A stretch of DNA of 64,000 bases from DALYDK01 sp964477125 (GTDB lineage Bacteria > Patescibacteriota > Saccharimonadia > Saccharimonadales > CAIOMD01), in NCBI GenBank assembly GCA_964477125.1, contig CAYZCZ010000002.1, positions 1 through 64,000 on the forward strand. The letters run 5' to 3'. Shown here one piece after another: positions 51,014 through 59,976 of the stretch (position 1 is its first letter; every line of letters begins with the position of its first letter). Under the pieces are notes generated by a model that was not told where the DNA came from, did no database searches, and worked only from the letters and a program-made list of their open reading frames with translations. The position numbers and the translations under genes were made by a program.

Positions 51014-51871
51014 TTATACACGCTGTTCGTGCACAATAGGTTGGCCAACATAATTTCGGGAATATAATCCATTGGAAATAGATGATCCCGGCTTGGGACC
51101 TATATATGTCTTATATAATGGAGTAGCCTGTTGATCATTATTATTTGACTCAATAATACCAATATGAATATTCATATCTGATAATTTCGTCTTAACTTCC
51201 AATAAGCGACCCGTTCTTTCACTTACCACACCCTCAGCCATTTGTACTGTGCTTGTCTCATGGATGAATCTTTGCACTGACAGTGGAAGATTATTTGATC
51301 CGCCTGCAAATAATAGACGTTCCAAACGCCATGGACGGCCAGTATCCTTAACTCCAGCTAGTTTTCCTTCATCTTTTAGAAGTGTTTCAAAAATAACTAA
51401 AGAATCACCCCAAAATTTAATATCATCAGGTATCACTTCAGTTGCCAGTACCCTTAAGTTTTCGTTATTGATCTCCGAAAGTACTTGTTCGGAAACCCCT
51501 TCTCCTAACTGATATACATGGTCATACATACCCAAAGTTAAACTATTTAGCCTGCGAACGTTGCCACTGGTTTGTGGGTCTGGATCATTCACCATTGAAA
51601 CCAAAGCTTGGTTGAAGTAAGTCAGTACATCTTTGGCATATTCTTGATTAAAAATTGCATTCTTATCTCTTCTTAGCCAATTAACCCAGTCACTAACCCA
51701 ATTTACTTTCTGTAATCTATCTAATCTACTAAGAGTACTATAATCTGGGTAGTCGCTATGCCTCCTTTGCTCAGGGATAACGAGAGAGCCCATGGCAGTA
51801 CGCCCTATATCTGTAATATCTAAAATAGTTTCCTTACAACCAACTACTCTTTCGGCATTTGAAATGGACAT
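51014..51871 (-). CDS. Hypothetical protein (285 aa)
   Basis: AAGGAG precedes ATG 51871. Soluble, with no membrane helix or signal peptide (ADERVVG-type start: MSISNAERVVGCKETILDIT; VNWVSDWVNWLRRDKNAIFN; GRPWRLERLLFAGGSNNLPL). The N-terminal two-thirds look helical; the tail is Gly/Ser/Asn-rich. No recognised family. It lies 9 bp before the nuclease gene and 27 bp after the 147-aa gene, so all three could be one transcript. Function unknown. Confidence 0.6.
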   Translation of the reverse strand: MSISNAERVVGCKETILDITDIGRTAMGSLVIPEQRRHSDYPDYSTLSRLDRLQKVNWVSDWVNWLRRDKNAIFNQEYAKDVLTYFNQALVSMVNDPDPQTSGNVRRLNSLTLGMYDHVYQLGEGVSEQVLSEINNENLRVLATEVIPDDIKFWGDSLVIFETLLKDEGKLAGVKDTGRPWRLERLLFAGGSNNLPLSVQRFIHETSTVQMAEGVVSERTGRLLEVKTKLSDMNIHIGIIESNNNDQQATPLYKTYIGPKPGSSISNGLYSRNYVGQPIVHEQRV

Positions 51872-51898
51872 TATGTTGCTCCTTATTTATTTTTTGAA

Positions 51899-52342
51899 TT
51901 AAGCATAAACATTTTTGCTGGTGGCTAGTACTGCAAGAATACCAAGATGAGTTTTAAGTGACTCTAAATCTGCGATTGCTAATTCTTGTGATTGTTTAGG
52001 CAATTTATATTCACCGCTACTAATATCAACGTCTGTATTCGTATTATCTACTCTATAGGTATATGATCGCCTTGTGTCTTCTCGTAAGGTTTCAATTACA
52101 AGTGACTCATCTTTAGATTCTATTTCCCTAAGCTCAAAACGTACCACTGCGCCATCATTTCTATACCTAACACCTCCTTGGGCATGGCCAATATTATGCA
52201 AGGTAGTGCGCGGGTCTGGCACTACTCCAAAAACACTTTTTCTTGAACGCATTATCACTGATAAATACTTTTTTGTGTCTTCAAAAAGACGAAATTGATC
52301 ACTTAGTTGGCTACTGTTAAAATCTTGTTCATACTGTGCCAT
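51899..52342 (-). CDS. Hypothetical protein (147 aa)
   Basis: AGGA lies seven bases before ATG 52342 (MAQYEQDFNSSQLSDQFRLF). Beta-rich middle (GAVVRFELREIESKDESLVI; RRSYTYRVDNTNTDVDISSG) and a C-terminal helix (LAIADLESLKTHLGILAVLA). No known motif. A TTGACA (near 52405-52410) upstream may be its -35. It heads a set followed by the 285-aa protein and the nuclease. Function unknown. Confidence 0.6.
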   Translation of the reverse strand: MAQYEQDFNSSQLSDQFRLFEDTKKYLSVIMRSRKSVFGVVPDPRTTLHNIGHAQGGVRYRNDGAVVRFELREIESKDESLVIETLREDTRRSYTYRVDNTNTDVDISSGEYKLPKQSQELAIADLESLKTHLGILAVLATSKNVYA

Positions 52343-52426
52343 CTGGTTGTCCTGAAGGCCAAAAGGTCTTACAAATTATTTTATAAATACTATTATAGTC
52401 CTATTGTCAAGTATTGCTAGTTGTAT

Positions 52427-53140
52427 CTACTCACTAAGCAGCCTCGCTACTCCTACAACCGAAGCTGTTTCTGCACGTAAGGTGAATTTGCCAAGATTTA
52501 TATGTGGTAAATCGAAATTCTGAAACATAATCTTTTCACGATCTGTCCAACCACCTTCAGGGCCAATAAGTAGCCCACATTTGTCTAGCGAAATAAGTTG
52601 TACTTCATTGTCCTGTTTACTGTGTTGCTCACAGATAAACAATGGGGCGTCTTGGTACTCTGAAAGCGCCTCATCAATTAAGACAGGCTCTCTAACTTCC
52701 GGAATGTCAGCACGGCCACACTGTTCCGATGCTTCAACAACTATTTTTTTGGCCCTTTCAGTATTAAAATTTGTTTTTTCACTGCGGTCAGCAATAATAG
52801 GTATAAGCTTATGCACCCCAATTTCTGTGGCTTTTTGCAAAACCCAATCGTTTTTATCTTTTTTAAGTAACGACCATAGTAAATAGACCTTTTTGTCTGG
52901 AACAACTCTACTTAGTTCAGTCTCCATTTTCAGCTGCACGGAACCTTGTTCGGATACGGTAATTTTATATAATCGTTCTTCTGAGTCATTAAATAAAACT
53001 AGTTCGTCGCCTACCCTATAACGAAGTACTTTTTGCCATTGATTAAGCATTTTCTCGTCATGCATCCATACAACTTCACCTAAAGCAATTGGCCCAAACC
53101 TATTATGCATTTCATGAACATAAAAACGATGCAATTTCAT
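52427..53140 (-). CDS. rsmE: 16S rRNA m3U1498 methyltransferase RsmE
   Basis: SPOUT-family enzyme. N-terminal PUA-like part (MKLHRFYVHEMHNRFGPIAL), then the knot domain: VYLLWSLLKKDKNDWVLQKA, TEIGVHKLIPIIADRSEKTN, EASEQCGRADIPEV, CGLLIGPEGGWTDREKIMFQ and LGKFTLRAETASVVGVARL. 237 aa, normal. TATACT lies about 35 nt upstream of ATG 53140. Confidence 0.94.
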   Translation of the reverse strand: MKLHRFYVHEMHNRFGPIALGEVVWMHDEKMLNQWQKVLRYRVGDELVLFNDSEERLYKITVSEQGSVQLKMETELSRVVPDKKVYLLWSLLKKDKNDWVLQKATEIGVHKLIPIIADRSEKTNFNTERAKKIVVEASEQCGRADIPEVREPVLIDEALSEYQDAPLFICEQHSKQDNEVQLISLDKCGLLIGPEGGWTDREKIMFQNFDLPHINLGKFTLRAETASVVGVARLLSE

Positions 53141-53197
53141 TTTTTGTTTCCACTTAGTTATTTTTTAGTATACGCCTGTTTTTTATAAAAAGTATAC

Positions 53198-53233
53198 AAA
53201 AAAATCCCCATTCGCAGTTTGGGGACTTTTTTT
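53198..53233. terminator. Intrinsic terminator after the 57-aa microprotein
   Basis: TCCCCA / TGGGGA stem with a 9-nt loop. Minus has TTTTTTT after the stem, and plus has CTTTTTTT, so it works both ways. It ends the transcript that carries the microproteins and zinc ribbon. Confidence 0.75.
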
Positions 53234-53294
53234 GTTAACCAATTCTTGTGCGAAGGCGGTTAACGGCTTGTCAATATGGCTTAACAGAGAATGG

Positions 53295-53468
53295 TCATTG
53301 GGTGATTTGAATATCAAAACGTTTCGGGTGTTTTGGACGTCTATTGTCGCTACCGGAAAGTCTTTTGGAATAAACACTTTTGTGACGCAATTGCTTTTGC
53401 AAAACCTGTAGATCTTCGTTTATTTGGCGTAGGCCTTGCTTAATGTGTTTACCGATTCTTCGTCTCAT
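53295..53468 (-). CDS. Basic microprotein, paralogue 1 (57 aa)
   Basis: MRRRIGKHIKQGLRQINEDL begins an Arg/Lys-rich helix, followed by QVLQKQLRHKSVYSKRL and the PKHPKRF motif. It is clearly related to the protein at 53791-53973 (shared pattern IGK-I, EDL-LQ-Q, SVY-K, PKH-K). Likely nucleic-acid- or membrane-binding. An in-frame start lies 4 codons earlier at 53480. A reverse open frame over this region looks spurious. Function unknown. Confidence 0.65.
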   Translation of the reverse strand: MRRRIGKHIKQGLRQINEDLQVLQKQLRHKSVYSKRLSGSDNRRPKHPKRFDIQITQ

Positions 53469-53563
53469 AGTTACCCCCAATGTTGGTACTTATACCGTAA
53501 CATCTTACAGTTGCCCTATTCAATATACTTTTTTACCATTTTACGGGAAAATTATCTGTTAAT

Positions 53564-53791
53564 TTAAAAATCGAACAGTTCATTAATCAGCGAGCTTCTA
53601 GCTGGCCTGTTCGAGTGGGCATATGCAGATTCGCTAGACATTGAGCTTGGAAAGCCTTGCTCATTACCATCTATTAGCTTGTCAAGTTCGTCTCGTTCTA
53701 TCCAAACCCCTCTGCAATCGGGACAATAATCTATTTCTAGTCCCTTTCTTTCCATTATTACCAAGCTTGAGCCATCTGTTGGACATCTCAT
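53564..53791 (-). CDS. Zinc-ribbon protein (zf-TFIIB type, 75 aa)
   Basis: MRCPTDGSSLVIMERKGLEI followed by DYCPDCRGVWIERDELDKLI matches zf-TFIIB domains (one Cys plus CxxC, with the usual CP-DG first knuckle). The tail is Ser-rich and ends in NELFDF. Such small proteins are widespread; their role is unknown. Its ATG overlaps the stop of the microprotein upstream by one base, so they are coupled. Confidence 0.8.
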   Translation of the reverse strand: MRCPTDGSSLVIMERKGLEIDYCPDCRGVWIERDELDKLIDGNEQGFPSSMSSESAYAHSNRPARSSLINELFDF

Positions 53792-53973
53792 TAAAACCTA
53801 CTCCCCTCTAAATCTAGATAAATATTTTTCCTGTGCTTTGGACTCCTTTTGTAGTTAGACGCATATGCTTTGGTATAAACACTCCTACCTTGAATTTGTC
53901 TCTGAAGAATTCGTAAATCTTCTTTAAAACTTCTTATGTTAGCATTAATTCGTTTGCCAATATTCCGTTTCAT
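53791..53973 (-). CDS. Basic microprotein, paralogue 2 (60 aa)
   Basis: MKRNIGKRINANIRSFKEDL, then RILQRQIQGRSVYTKAY and the SPKHRKNI motif. Paralogue of the 57-aa protein at 53295. A GGAGGG site precedes ATG 53973. It couples to the zinc-ribbon gene. Predicted to be one long basic helix plus a loose tail. Function unknown. Confidence 0.65.
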   Translation of the reverse strand: MKRNIGKRINANIRSFKEDLRILQRQIQGRSVYTKAYASNYKRSPKHRKNIYLDLEGSRF

Positions 53974-54092
53974 AATATACCCTCCTTTTTTATTAATGAG
54001 GTTATAAACTAATTACTTTAGCTTATGTTTATACATTATTTTATTTAACTTAAAGCAAGCTGAGTATATTTTTATGTATTGAATAAAACACT

Positions 54093-54749
54093 TTACACAA
54101 CTGAGATAACCAGCATTAACCAAAGCCAAATGCTTAGTAAGGGCAGTATGCTCACTGTAAAAATATTTGGTTTTGTTTTCTTGGCGTAGAACTTATATAG
54201 CAGAAAAGTACCCAAAGATATAACAGCCCAGCATATGTAGTTATATAATGGTACGCTACCGTTGTTCCACCACCAGAAACCCAAACTAATTGCAAACTGC
54301 TCTAGGAGCAAGTCAAAAAATATTATAATAATTGCACCAAGGGTTAGTTGTTCATATAAACGCAACTTGCCAGCAAGCAATACAATTTGCCACGCGCTAA
54401 AAGTTACAATAAACCATAGCAGGCCAATAATAAACGGTGTTCCAAGAACCTTAAAGCCCAAATAGTCTCCGTATGTGTAATTACCGAACAACAAGCCTGT
54501 TTGGACACCTATTAGTTCAAGCAAGTAGCAAGCTACTATAATAATTCCAGCTATTATTAGTTTAGTTTTTGGGCGCTCTTCCCAAAATACGAATATTGCA
54601 GAAAAAATCAAAGCAAAAAGAACTGGTGAAAATTTCAGTATAAAATTTATGCCAAATGAATACACCAGCAAGGAGACTAGCAATAATATTGCTAGAACTA
54701 TTAGTGCCCTGAGCTCTGGTCTTTGAGCTGATTTATTATTTTTATACAA
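54093..54749 (-). CDS. CruF/DUF422-like membrane protein
   Basis: Six or seven membrane helices. The segment LIGVQTGLLFGNYTYGDYLGFKVLGTPF resembles carotenoid biosynthesis (CruF/DUF422) proteins, and GFWWWNNGSVPLYNYICWAV fits the family's C-terminal half. Known members hydrate carotenoids, but no other carotenoid gene is present here, so substrate is uncertain. TTG 54749 follows AGGTG; 218 aa. Confidence 0.65.
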   Translation of the reverse strand: MYKNNKSAQRPELRALIVLAILLLVSLLVYSFGINFILKFSPVLFALIFSAIFVFWEERPKTKLIIAGIIIVACYLLELIGVQTGLLFGNYTYGDYLGFKVLGTPFIIGLLWFIVTFSAWQIVLLAGKLRLYEQLTLGAIIIIFFDLLLEQFAISLGFWWWNNGSVPLYNYICWAVISLGTFLLYKFYAKKTKPNIFTVSILPLLSIWLWLMLVISVV

Positions 54750-54776
54750 ATTTTAACACCTAACTAAAAATTAATA

Positions 54777-56279
54777 TTAAATATTTGGATAGATTGTTTT
54801 GGTAACTTCATCGATTTCGATTTTAAGCTGTGGGAAAGGTACCCCTTCGCGGGCGGAAACTCCTTCGAATATCCAAAATACTCGTTCGCTATATCCCCAT
54901 CCACAAGCAGGAGGCATGCCATATTCCAACATTTCTACAAAATCTATATCTAACATCATTGCCTCTTCGTCACCGGCATCACGCATATTTTGCTGTTCAC
55001 TAAATCTGTTGAGTTGATCTATTGGATCATTAAGCTCGCTGAAACCGTTACCCAGTTCACTGCCTGCCATTACTGGCTGAAAACGTTGTACCGTATTTTC
55101 ATCTCCTGGGTTAGATTTTGCTAAAGGACTAATGAATTTTGGGGTATTGATAAGCCAAATAGGCCCAGCAACATCTTTGCGAATATTTTTCCAAAGCTTA
55201 TCTATGCCCCTGGCTATATTTTCAGTTTTTTCTACTTCTAGTTTATTGTCCTGTAAAGCTTTCTTAATTTCATCAATATTACAGTCATAAACGTCAATAT
55301 TATACCGTTGCTTAATTGTTTCGGCGTAATCCCATTCCTGCCATTCTTTGCTCAAGTCAATTTCAAAATTACCTAGCTTAAATTGTAATGTCCCGAATGT
55401 TTTTTCTAATACATACCTGTACATTTCGGTCATAAATTTCATGCCATCACGCCAATCCCAATAAGCTGAATACCACTCCATGGCAATATGCTCAGGCAAA
55501 TGTTCGTCACTATAATTTTCGTTTCTAAAGCGCGGTCCTATATCGTAAACCTTTTCGTAGCCACCTCCCAGTAGTCTTTTTAATGGTAACTCATGGCTAA
55601 TTCGTAGATAAAAATCCTGGTCCAGTGCATCCATATGGGTCACAAACGGATTGGCATCTGCCCCGCCAGTTGTGTGTTCTAGCACTGGTATATTAATTTC
55701 GACGAAGCCATTTTCATTTAAAAAATCACGCGTAGCTTGCCAAAACTTACTTCTCCTTAAATATCGTTCATATACTTCTTTATTAACATTTGTGTCTATA
55801 TATCTGCGCCTTAGACGCTCTTCTTTATTAGTAAAGCCGTCTTGACCAGTTGGCATTGGGCGCAAACTTTTTGTTAATAATCGTAAGTTAGCTACCTCAA
55901 CCGACACTTCGCCTGTTTGAGTTTTGATAACCTTACCGCTAGCCTCAATAAAGTCACCACTATCTAATAATGTTATTTCATTTAACCCGAGTTGGCTAAT
56001 GCTAGCATTTAACGGTAGAATGATATCATTTTTTAAAAATAGCTGTAGCTCGCCACTAGCATCTTTAATAACAATAAAAGCAATTTTTCCGAATTTTCTT
56101 ATGCCCTTTATACGCCCAACAACAGTAACAGTCTGTCCATTTAAATCATCAAAATGATCAACAATTTCACTATTTATATTTGTACGTGAAACTTTTGCTG
56201 GATAAGGATTAATACCCAGTTTTTTTAAATCTTCTAATTTGCGTAACCGTTCATCACGGAGTTCTTTTAGTGTTGCCAT
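54777..56279 (-). CDS. lysS: Lysyl-tRNA synthetase (class II)
   Basis: Charges tRNA-Lys. An N-terminal OB anticodon domain (GQTVTVVGRIKGIRKFGKIA; GELQLFLKNDIILP) precedes the class II core: FVEINIPVLEHTTGGADANP, FYLRISHELPLKRLLGGGYE, YDIGPRFRNENYSDEHLPEH (motif 2) and the C-terminal SEQQ..GDEEAMMLDIDFVEML, GYSERVFWIFEGVSAREGVPF. 500 aa, normal. TATACT ends 8 nt before ATG 56279 (leaderless). Confidence 0.97.
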   Translation of the reverse strand: MATLKELRDERLRKLEDLKKLGINPYPAKVSRTNINSEIVDHFDDLNGQTVTVVGRIKGIRKFGKIAFIVIKDASGELQLFLKNDIILPLNASISQLGLNEITLLDSGDFIEASGKVIKTQTGEVSVEVANLRLLTKSLRPMPTGQDGFTNKEERLRRRYIDTNVNKEVYERYLRRSKFWQATRDFLNENGFVEINIPVLEHTTGGADANPFVTHMDALDQDFYLRISHELPLKRLLGGGYEKVYDIGPRFRNENYSDEHLPEHIAMEWYSAYWDWRDGMKFMTEMYRYVLEKTFGTLQFKLGNFEIDLSKEWQEWDYAETIKQRYNIDVYDCNIDEIKKALQDNKLEVEKTENIARGIDKLWKNIRKDVAGPIWLINTPKFISPLAKSNPGDENTVQRFQPVMAGSELGNGFSELNDPIDQLNRFSEQQNMRDAGDEEAMMLDIDFVEMLEYGMPPACGWGYSERVFWIFEGVSAREGVPFPQLKIEIDEVTKTIYPNI

Positions 56280-56287
56280 TGGATTTT

Positions 56288-56293
56288 AGTATA
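56288..56293 (-). promoter_or_regulatory. -10 box of lysS (leaderless geometry)
   Basis: TATACT ends 8 nt before ATG 56279 on minus. Confidence 0.5.
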
Positions 56294-56374
56294 CAGTATA
56301 GAGCTCACAGAATACATATTAAGGCTTTAACAATTAGCTTGTCCTATTTATATGACCATTTTTTAGGTTATTTA

Positions 56375-56833
56375 CTAAGAAATACTTGCAACTGTATAGG
56401 TTTGAGTTTCGGCAGGCGTAGCAATTTCAACTTTGTCACCAACAACTTTACCTAATAGAGCTTTACCAATTGGGGATTCATCGCTAATTTTTCCGGCAAG
56501 TGGGTCAGCTTCAACAGTTCCAACAACCTGGAATTCTTTGTCACTTCTACCGCCATGCAAACTAACTTTTGATCCAATTTGAACTTTGCCACCCTTTTTT
56601 GGTGCTTTTATTAAGTCTACGTTTTTAAGTATATGTTCTAGCTCGGCAATACGTGCTTCGGCATTGGCTTGTTCATTTTTAGCAGATGCATATTCGGCAT
56701 TTTCACTTAAGTCACCCATTTCACGGGCAGTTTTAATACGATCGGTTATTTCTGGCCTATCAGCAATTAAAGCATTTAACTCGCCCTGTAATTCGGCGAC
56801 TCCATCTGCAGTTAATTTATATAATTTCTTCAT
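56375..56833 (-). CDS. greA: Transcription elongation factor GreA
   Basis: Rescues backtracked RNA polymerase by stimulating cleavage. N-terminal coiled coil with the acidic tip in KTAREMGDLSENAEYASAKN, then the FKBP-like domain (VSLHGGRSDKEFQVVGTVEA; GKISDESPIGKALLGKVVGD). 152 aa, normal. It ends 95 bp before the lysS start on the same strand; greA-lysS adjacency is common in bacteria. Confidence 0.96.
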   Translation of the reverse strand: MKKLYKLTADGVAELQGELNALIADRPEITDRIKTAREMGDLSENAEYASAKNEQANAEARIAELEHILKNVDLIKAPKKGGKVQIGSKVSLHGGRSDKEFQVVGTVEADPLAGKISDESPIGKALLGKVVGDKVEIATPAETQTYTVASIS

Positions 56834-56988
56834 TATTGTTTCTCGCTTTCTAAACTATAGAGGGCAAAACTTGGTAAATAGTCGGCGTTTATTGGCGCCT
56901 AATGACTAAGTTACCCTCCTCGTTTGGTACGGTTAGTATACCTCATGGTCAGATAATTTTCTAGTCTAAAAACAGCTGTCATTTATCT

Positions 56989-59976
56989 TTATTCTATTAC
57001 GTACCAATACTGGCGATTTAAAAAGCTCCCGTAAAAGTCTTTATCGTTATTGCACCAATTAATGTTTTGACAAACAGCACCATCATAAGTGGCATATGTT
57101 AAAAATATTTCAGCTTTTTGCATTGATTGTTCTGCATTTAAATTTGCTGGTAAAAGCCGTATATTATAACCAAGGTATTGCTTCGCTACCCTTGATGGAT
57201 TTTTTGTATTGTTAATAGCTTCTTTGGAAAAATTTGATCCAGCGGAGTGATCACTATGGTCTAGACTATCACCGTTGACTAATGAGCTTTGTACCCTAAT
57301 TGTATCTGCATGAGAGTCTATTATTATGTCAGCTAATAATCTAACTAATGCGTCTTTATTTAGCATTAAGCTATTGTCAACCGAATAAATATTTCCAATT
57401 TCATTGTTCCAAAGTTTTGCTAGGCTCTGACCACTCTGAAATTCAAAACCATGCCCTAAACGACCACCATCAGGTAGCCTCAAAAAAATTAACCGACTAT
57501 TTTTATTTACGTATGAATTTACTTCACTACCCCTTTGCCTAAATATATCATTATTCCACGGCGCATCTGTTTGCATCATTTTTGAGTATGCCTGTCGGCT
57601 GCCATTCTCTCTATATATCCAATAAGCATCTGAGTCATAGCCTTTACCTGCTGTTATATAAACTGTTACCACGCATTTTTGCTTGCTAAAATCATCTAAA
57701 ATATCAGGGTTCATGAATAATAAATCATCATCTTGATGTGCAACTATATTTAACGAAGTACCGTTTATACACTTAACAGAGTCAAATTTTTCACTTAATG
57801 TTTGTATTTTTTTTGAAGTTTTATCGTTTTTTACTCCTGCAACCAAACTATTAACTCCATTGCCGTATATTAACAAAACCTCTTTACTATCAGCTTGGTT
57901 TCCATCAATAATTACCGTTTTAGTCGGTTGGCCATAATAATTAACAACATCATTTAAGCTACAGCCATTATAAGTACCGTCACTCGATTTTTTTGTTGCC
58001 AAGTAGGCTACCGGCTGGTTGCTATTAATTGGTTTATACCAATTACTGGAAGCTAATATTTGCTGTGGTTGGTTGCAGTCTACAACAGGAACAATATTTA
58101 AATTAATATTATTTTGAGCTTTTATTGGTAATAATCGCCAATAATCGCCAATTAGATATTTAACATTGTTGCTTTTTAACATACTTTCTATTTGCTGGTT
58201 TTGTTGTTGCTTATTTTGATAGTATAAGGCTGTTTTGCTTAGTGATATATATGTAGCAATTGAACTACCAATAACCACTATTACTAATATTGGGTAGATA
58301 ATTTTGTAAGCTTTTTTTGTAAGCTTATACTTTCGAACCTGAAGAGCAACAGCAACTATTACAGTAAAATATATTATTGATAGATATCTGGCATCAACTG
58401 GGTAATAATGGTCAGTTGCAACAAATATTAAATATGCTGTTAAACATATAGCAACAAAACGCATTAGAATATCTTTCCAAAAACTTTCCTCTTTGTTTTT
58501 GGTTGGTGATTTTATAGCTTTAAATAAGTATACCAGGCCGATTATCATTAATATTAAGTTCACTAAATTCATAAATGTAACAAAGCTTATTAACTGTCTT
58601 GGGTTAGTAATATAAGACCTGAGAGGTATGGTCATTGGGTTGGCACCAAAAAGTGAAAATGTATTAAAGACCGCATAAAAAACTGCTTTTGCAAAGACCG
58701 TAATATTTGTTGTCAAGTTATATGGACTTTGGCCAGCTATTCCACCAATAGAAGTAACTTTTGTTAGATTAATTAAAAATATTGTTAATATGCTAAGCCA
58801 AAAAGCTAGAAATGAATTTAGTAGCCAAAATATAGCTGAGTATACTTTTTGTTTATTTTTTCTTATCAAATAATAAGCGCCATATATCATTGCCCCGCCC
58901 AAATACCAAGACATAAATAATTTATCGGAGGTTATTAGTAAACTACTGATAAAAACAGCCGAAATATAGTAAAAACTTTTTAACTTAGATGATGCTTTGG
59001 TGATAAATATAATTGAAATAATAAATACTACGTATTCTATGTTTCTGGTCGTTAGCATGGCAAAATTTACTGGCAGTAAGGCCCCTAAATGTGGCTCAAG
59101 CGGAATAAGTATATATGTAGATGCAACAGCTAAAGTTACCAGTATTGTCTTTGGCCAGTTACCAATTATTATGCGAACTAACGCAATAATAAAAGTAAAG
59201 ACTAATAGATTTATCAATGTGCTAGAGACAACTAGCCCTATTTTTATATCTGAAGCTAAGCTAATTAAATAAAAAATAGGCCATTTAATAAAAAAACTAT
59301 GGGCCGATGAAAATAAAGCACCGCTCAAAATATTTTTATTCGCAAATAATAGAATATCTGCTATTTGGTCGGCATTGTTTAACAATAGGCGCCCACTATA
59401 GTAACCAAAATAACCAATCAGTAAAAAAAGAACTACTAACGATATAAAAGGAACTATTTTAATGCTATTATTTGATTTAAATTGCACTATATTATAGCTC
59501 TTTAATATATTATCTTTGTAGAAAACTTTTTTTCTTAGAGACATCTTGGTCTTGGTTTTTTTGGTTTTATTAAAAATTAAATTACCATAGGCTAAATAAT
59601 TCCAGCAAACAATAACTGCCATAGATAAGCCTCTGGCAACGTATATATTCAATAAATCTTTGGTAGCAAAAACAAATAGCACTGTAAATAAATAATTCCA
59701 TCCTACCAAAAAACTATATAAAATAATTTGCTTGCTTAAGCCAGATTTTGTTTTGTCAAAATTGTTAAATGTAAATATTTTTTGCAAAATAAATGCTACA
59801 CAAAAGCCTACCCAGAAACTAATAGAAACACTTATAATTCGGCTCAAGCCAAAAAGATCAAAACAAGCCCATAGCGTAATGAGCTCTAAGGCATATGAAG
59901 AAAGGCCGACAGCAATATATTTAATTAACCGTAGCTTCTTATTTTGTTTATTGTTTTTTTTCAAGACCGAATCCAA
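56989..59976 (-). CDS. GtrA / GT-C-like / PIG-L deacetylase fusion protein
   Basis: Multi-domain membrane protein of 995 aa. Residues ~15-135 form a four-helix GtrA-like domain (KYIAVGLSSYALELITLWAC; GFCVAFILQKIFTFNNF). Residues ~170-560 hold about ten helices, like GT-C-type or polymerase-like proteins. After a periplasmic-type linker, residues ~735-995 are PIG-L-like: LNIVAHQDDDLLFMNPDIL (HxDD box), LPDGGRLGHGFEF and NGDSLDHSDHSAGS (HxxH-type). PIG-L enzymes deacetylate GlcNAc-linked lipids. The fusion suggests a flipped glycolipid modified by deacetylation at the outer face. It overlaps the upstream GT2 by 29 nt. Confidence 0.75.
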   Translation of the reverse strand: MDSVLKKNNKQNKKLRLIKYIAVGLSSYALELITLWACFDLFGLSRIISVSISFWVGFCVAFILQKIFTFNNFDKTKSGLSKQIILYSFLVGWNYLFTVLFVFATKDLLNIYVARGLSMAVIVCWNYLAYGNLIFNKTKKTKTKMSLRKKVFYKDNILKSYNIVQFKSNNSIKIVPFISLVVLFLLIGYFGYYSGRLLLNNADQIADILLFANKNILSGALFSSAHSFFIKWPIFYLISLASDIKIGLVVSSTLINLLVFTFIIALVRIIIGNWPKTILVTLAVASTYILIPLEPHLGALLPVNFAMLTTRNIEYVVFIISIIFITKASSKLKSFYYISAVFISSLLITSDKLFMSWYLGGAMIYGAYYLIRKNKQKVYSAIFWLLNSFLAFWLSILTIFLINLTKVTSIGGIAGQSPYNLTTNITVFAKAVFYAVFNTFSLFGANPMTIPLRSYITNPRQLISFVTFMNLVNLILMIIGLVYLFKAIKSPTKNKEESFWKDILMRFVAICLTAYLIFVATDHYYPVDARYLSIIYFTVIVAVALQVRKYKLTKKAYKIIYPILVIVVIGSSIATYISLSKTALYYQNKQQQNQQIESMLKSNNVKYLIGDYWRLLPIKAQNNINLNIVPVVDCNQPQQILASSNWYKPINSNQPVAYLATKKSSDGTYNGCSLNDVVNYYGQPTKTVIIDGNQADSKEVLLIYGNGVNSLVAGVKNDKTSKKIQTLSEKFDSVKCINGTSLNIVAHQDDDLLFMNPDILDDFSKQKCVVTVYITAGKGYDSDAYWIYRENGSRQAYSKMMQTDAPWNNDIFRQRGSEVNSYVNKNSRLIFLRLPDGGRLGHGFEFQSGQSLAKLWNNEIGNIYSVDNSLMLNKDALVRLLADIIIDSHADTIRVQSSLVNGDSLDHSDHSAGSNFSKEAINNTKNPSRVAKQYLGYNIRLLPANLNAEQSMQKAEIFLTYATYDGAVCQNINWCNNDKDFYGSFLNRQYWYVIE

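Noticed and set aside
53183..53377. 64-aa ORF across the microprotein and terminator
   Set aside because: It runs through the terminator hairpin and overlaps a better supported paralogous frame.
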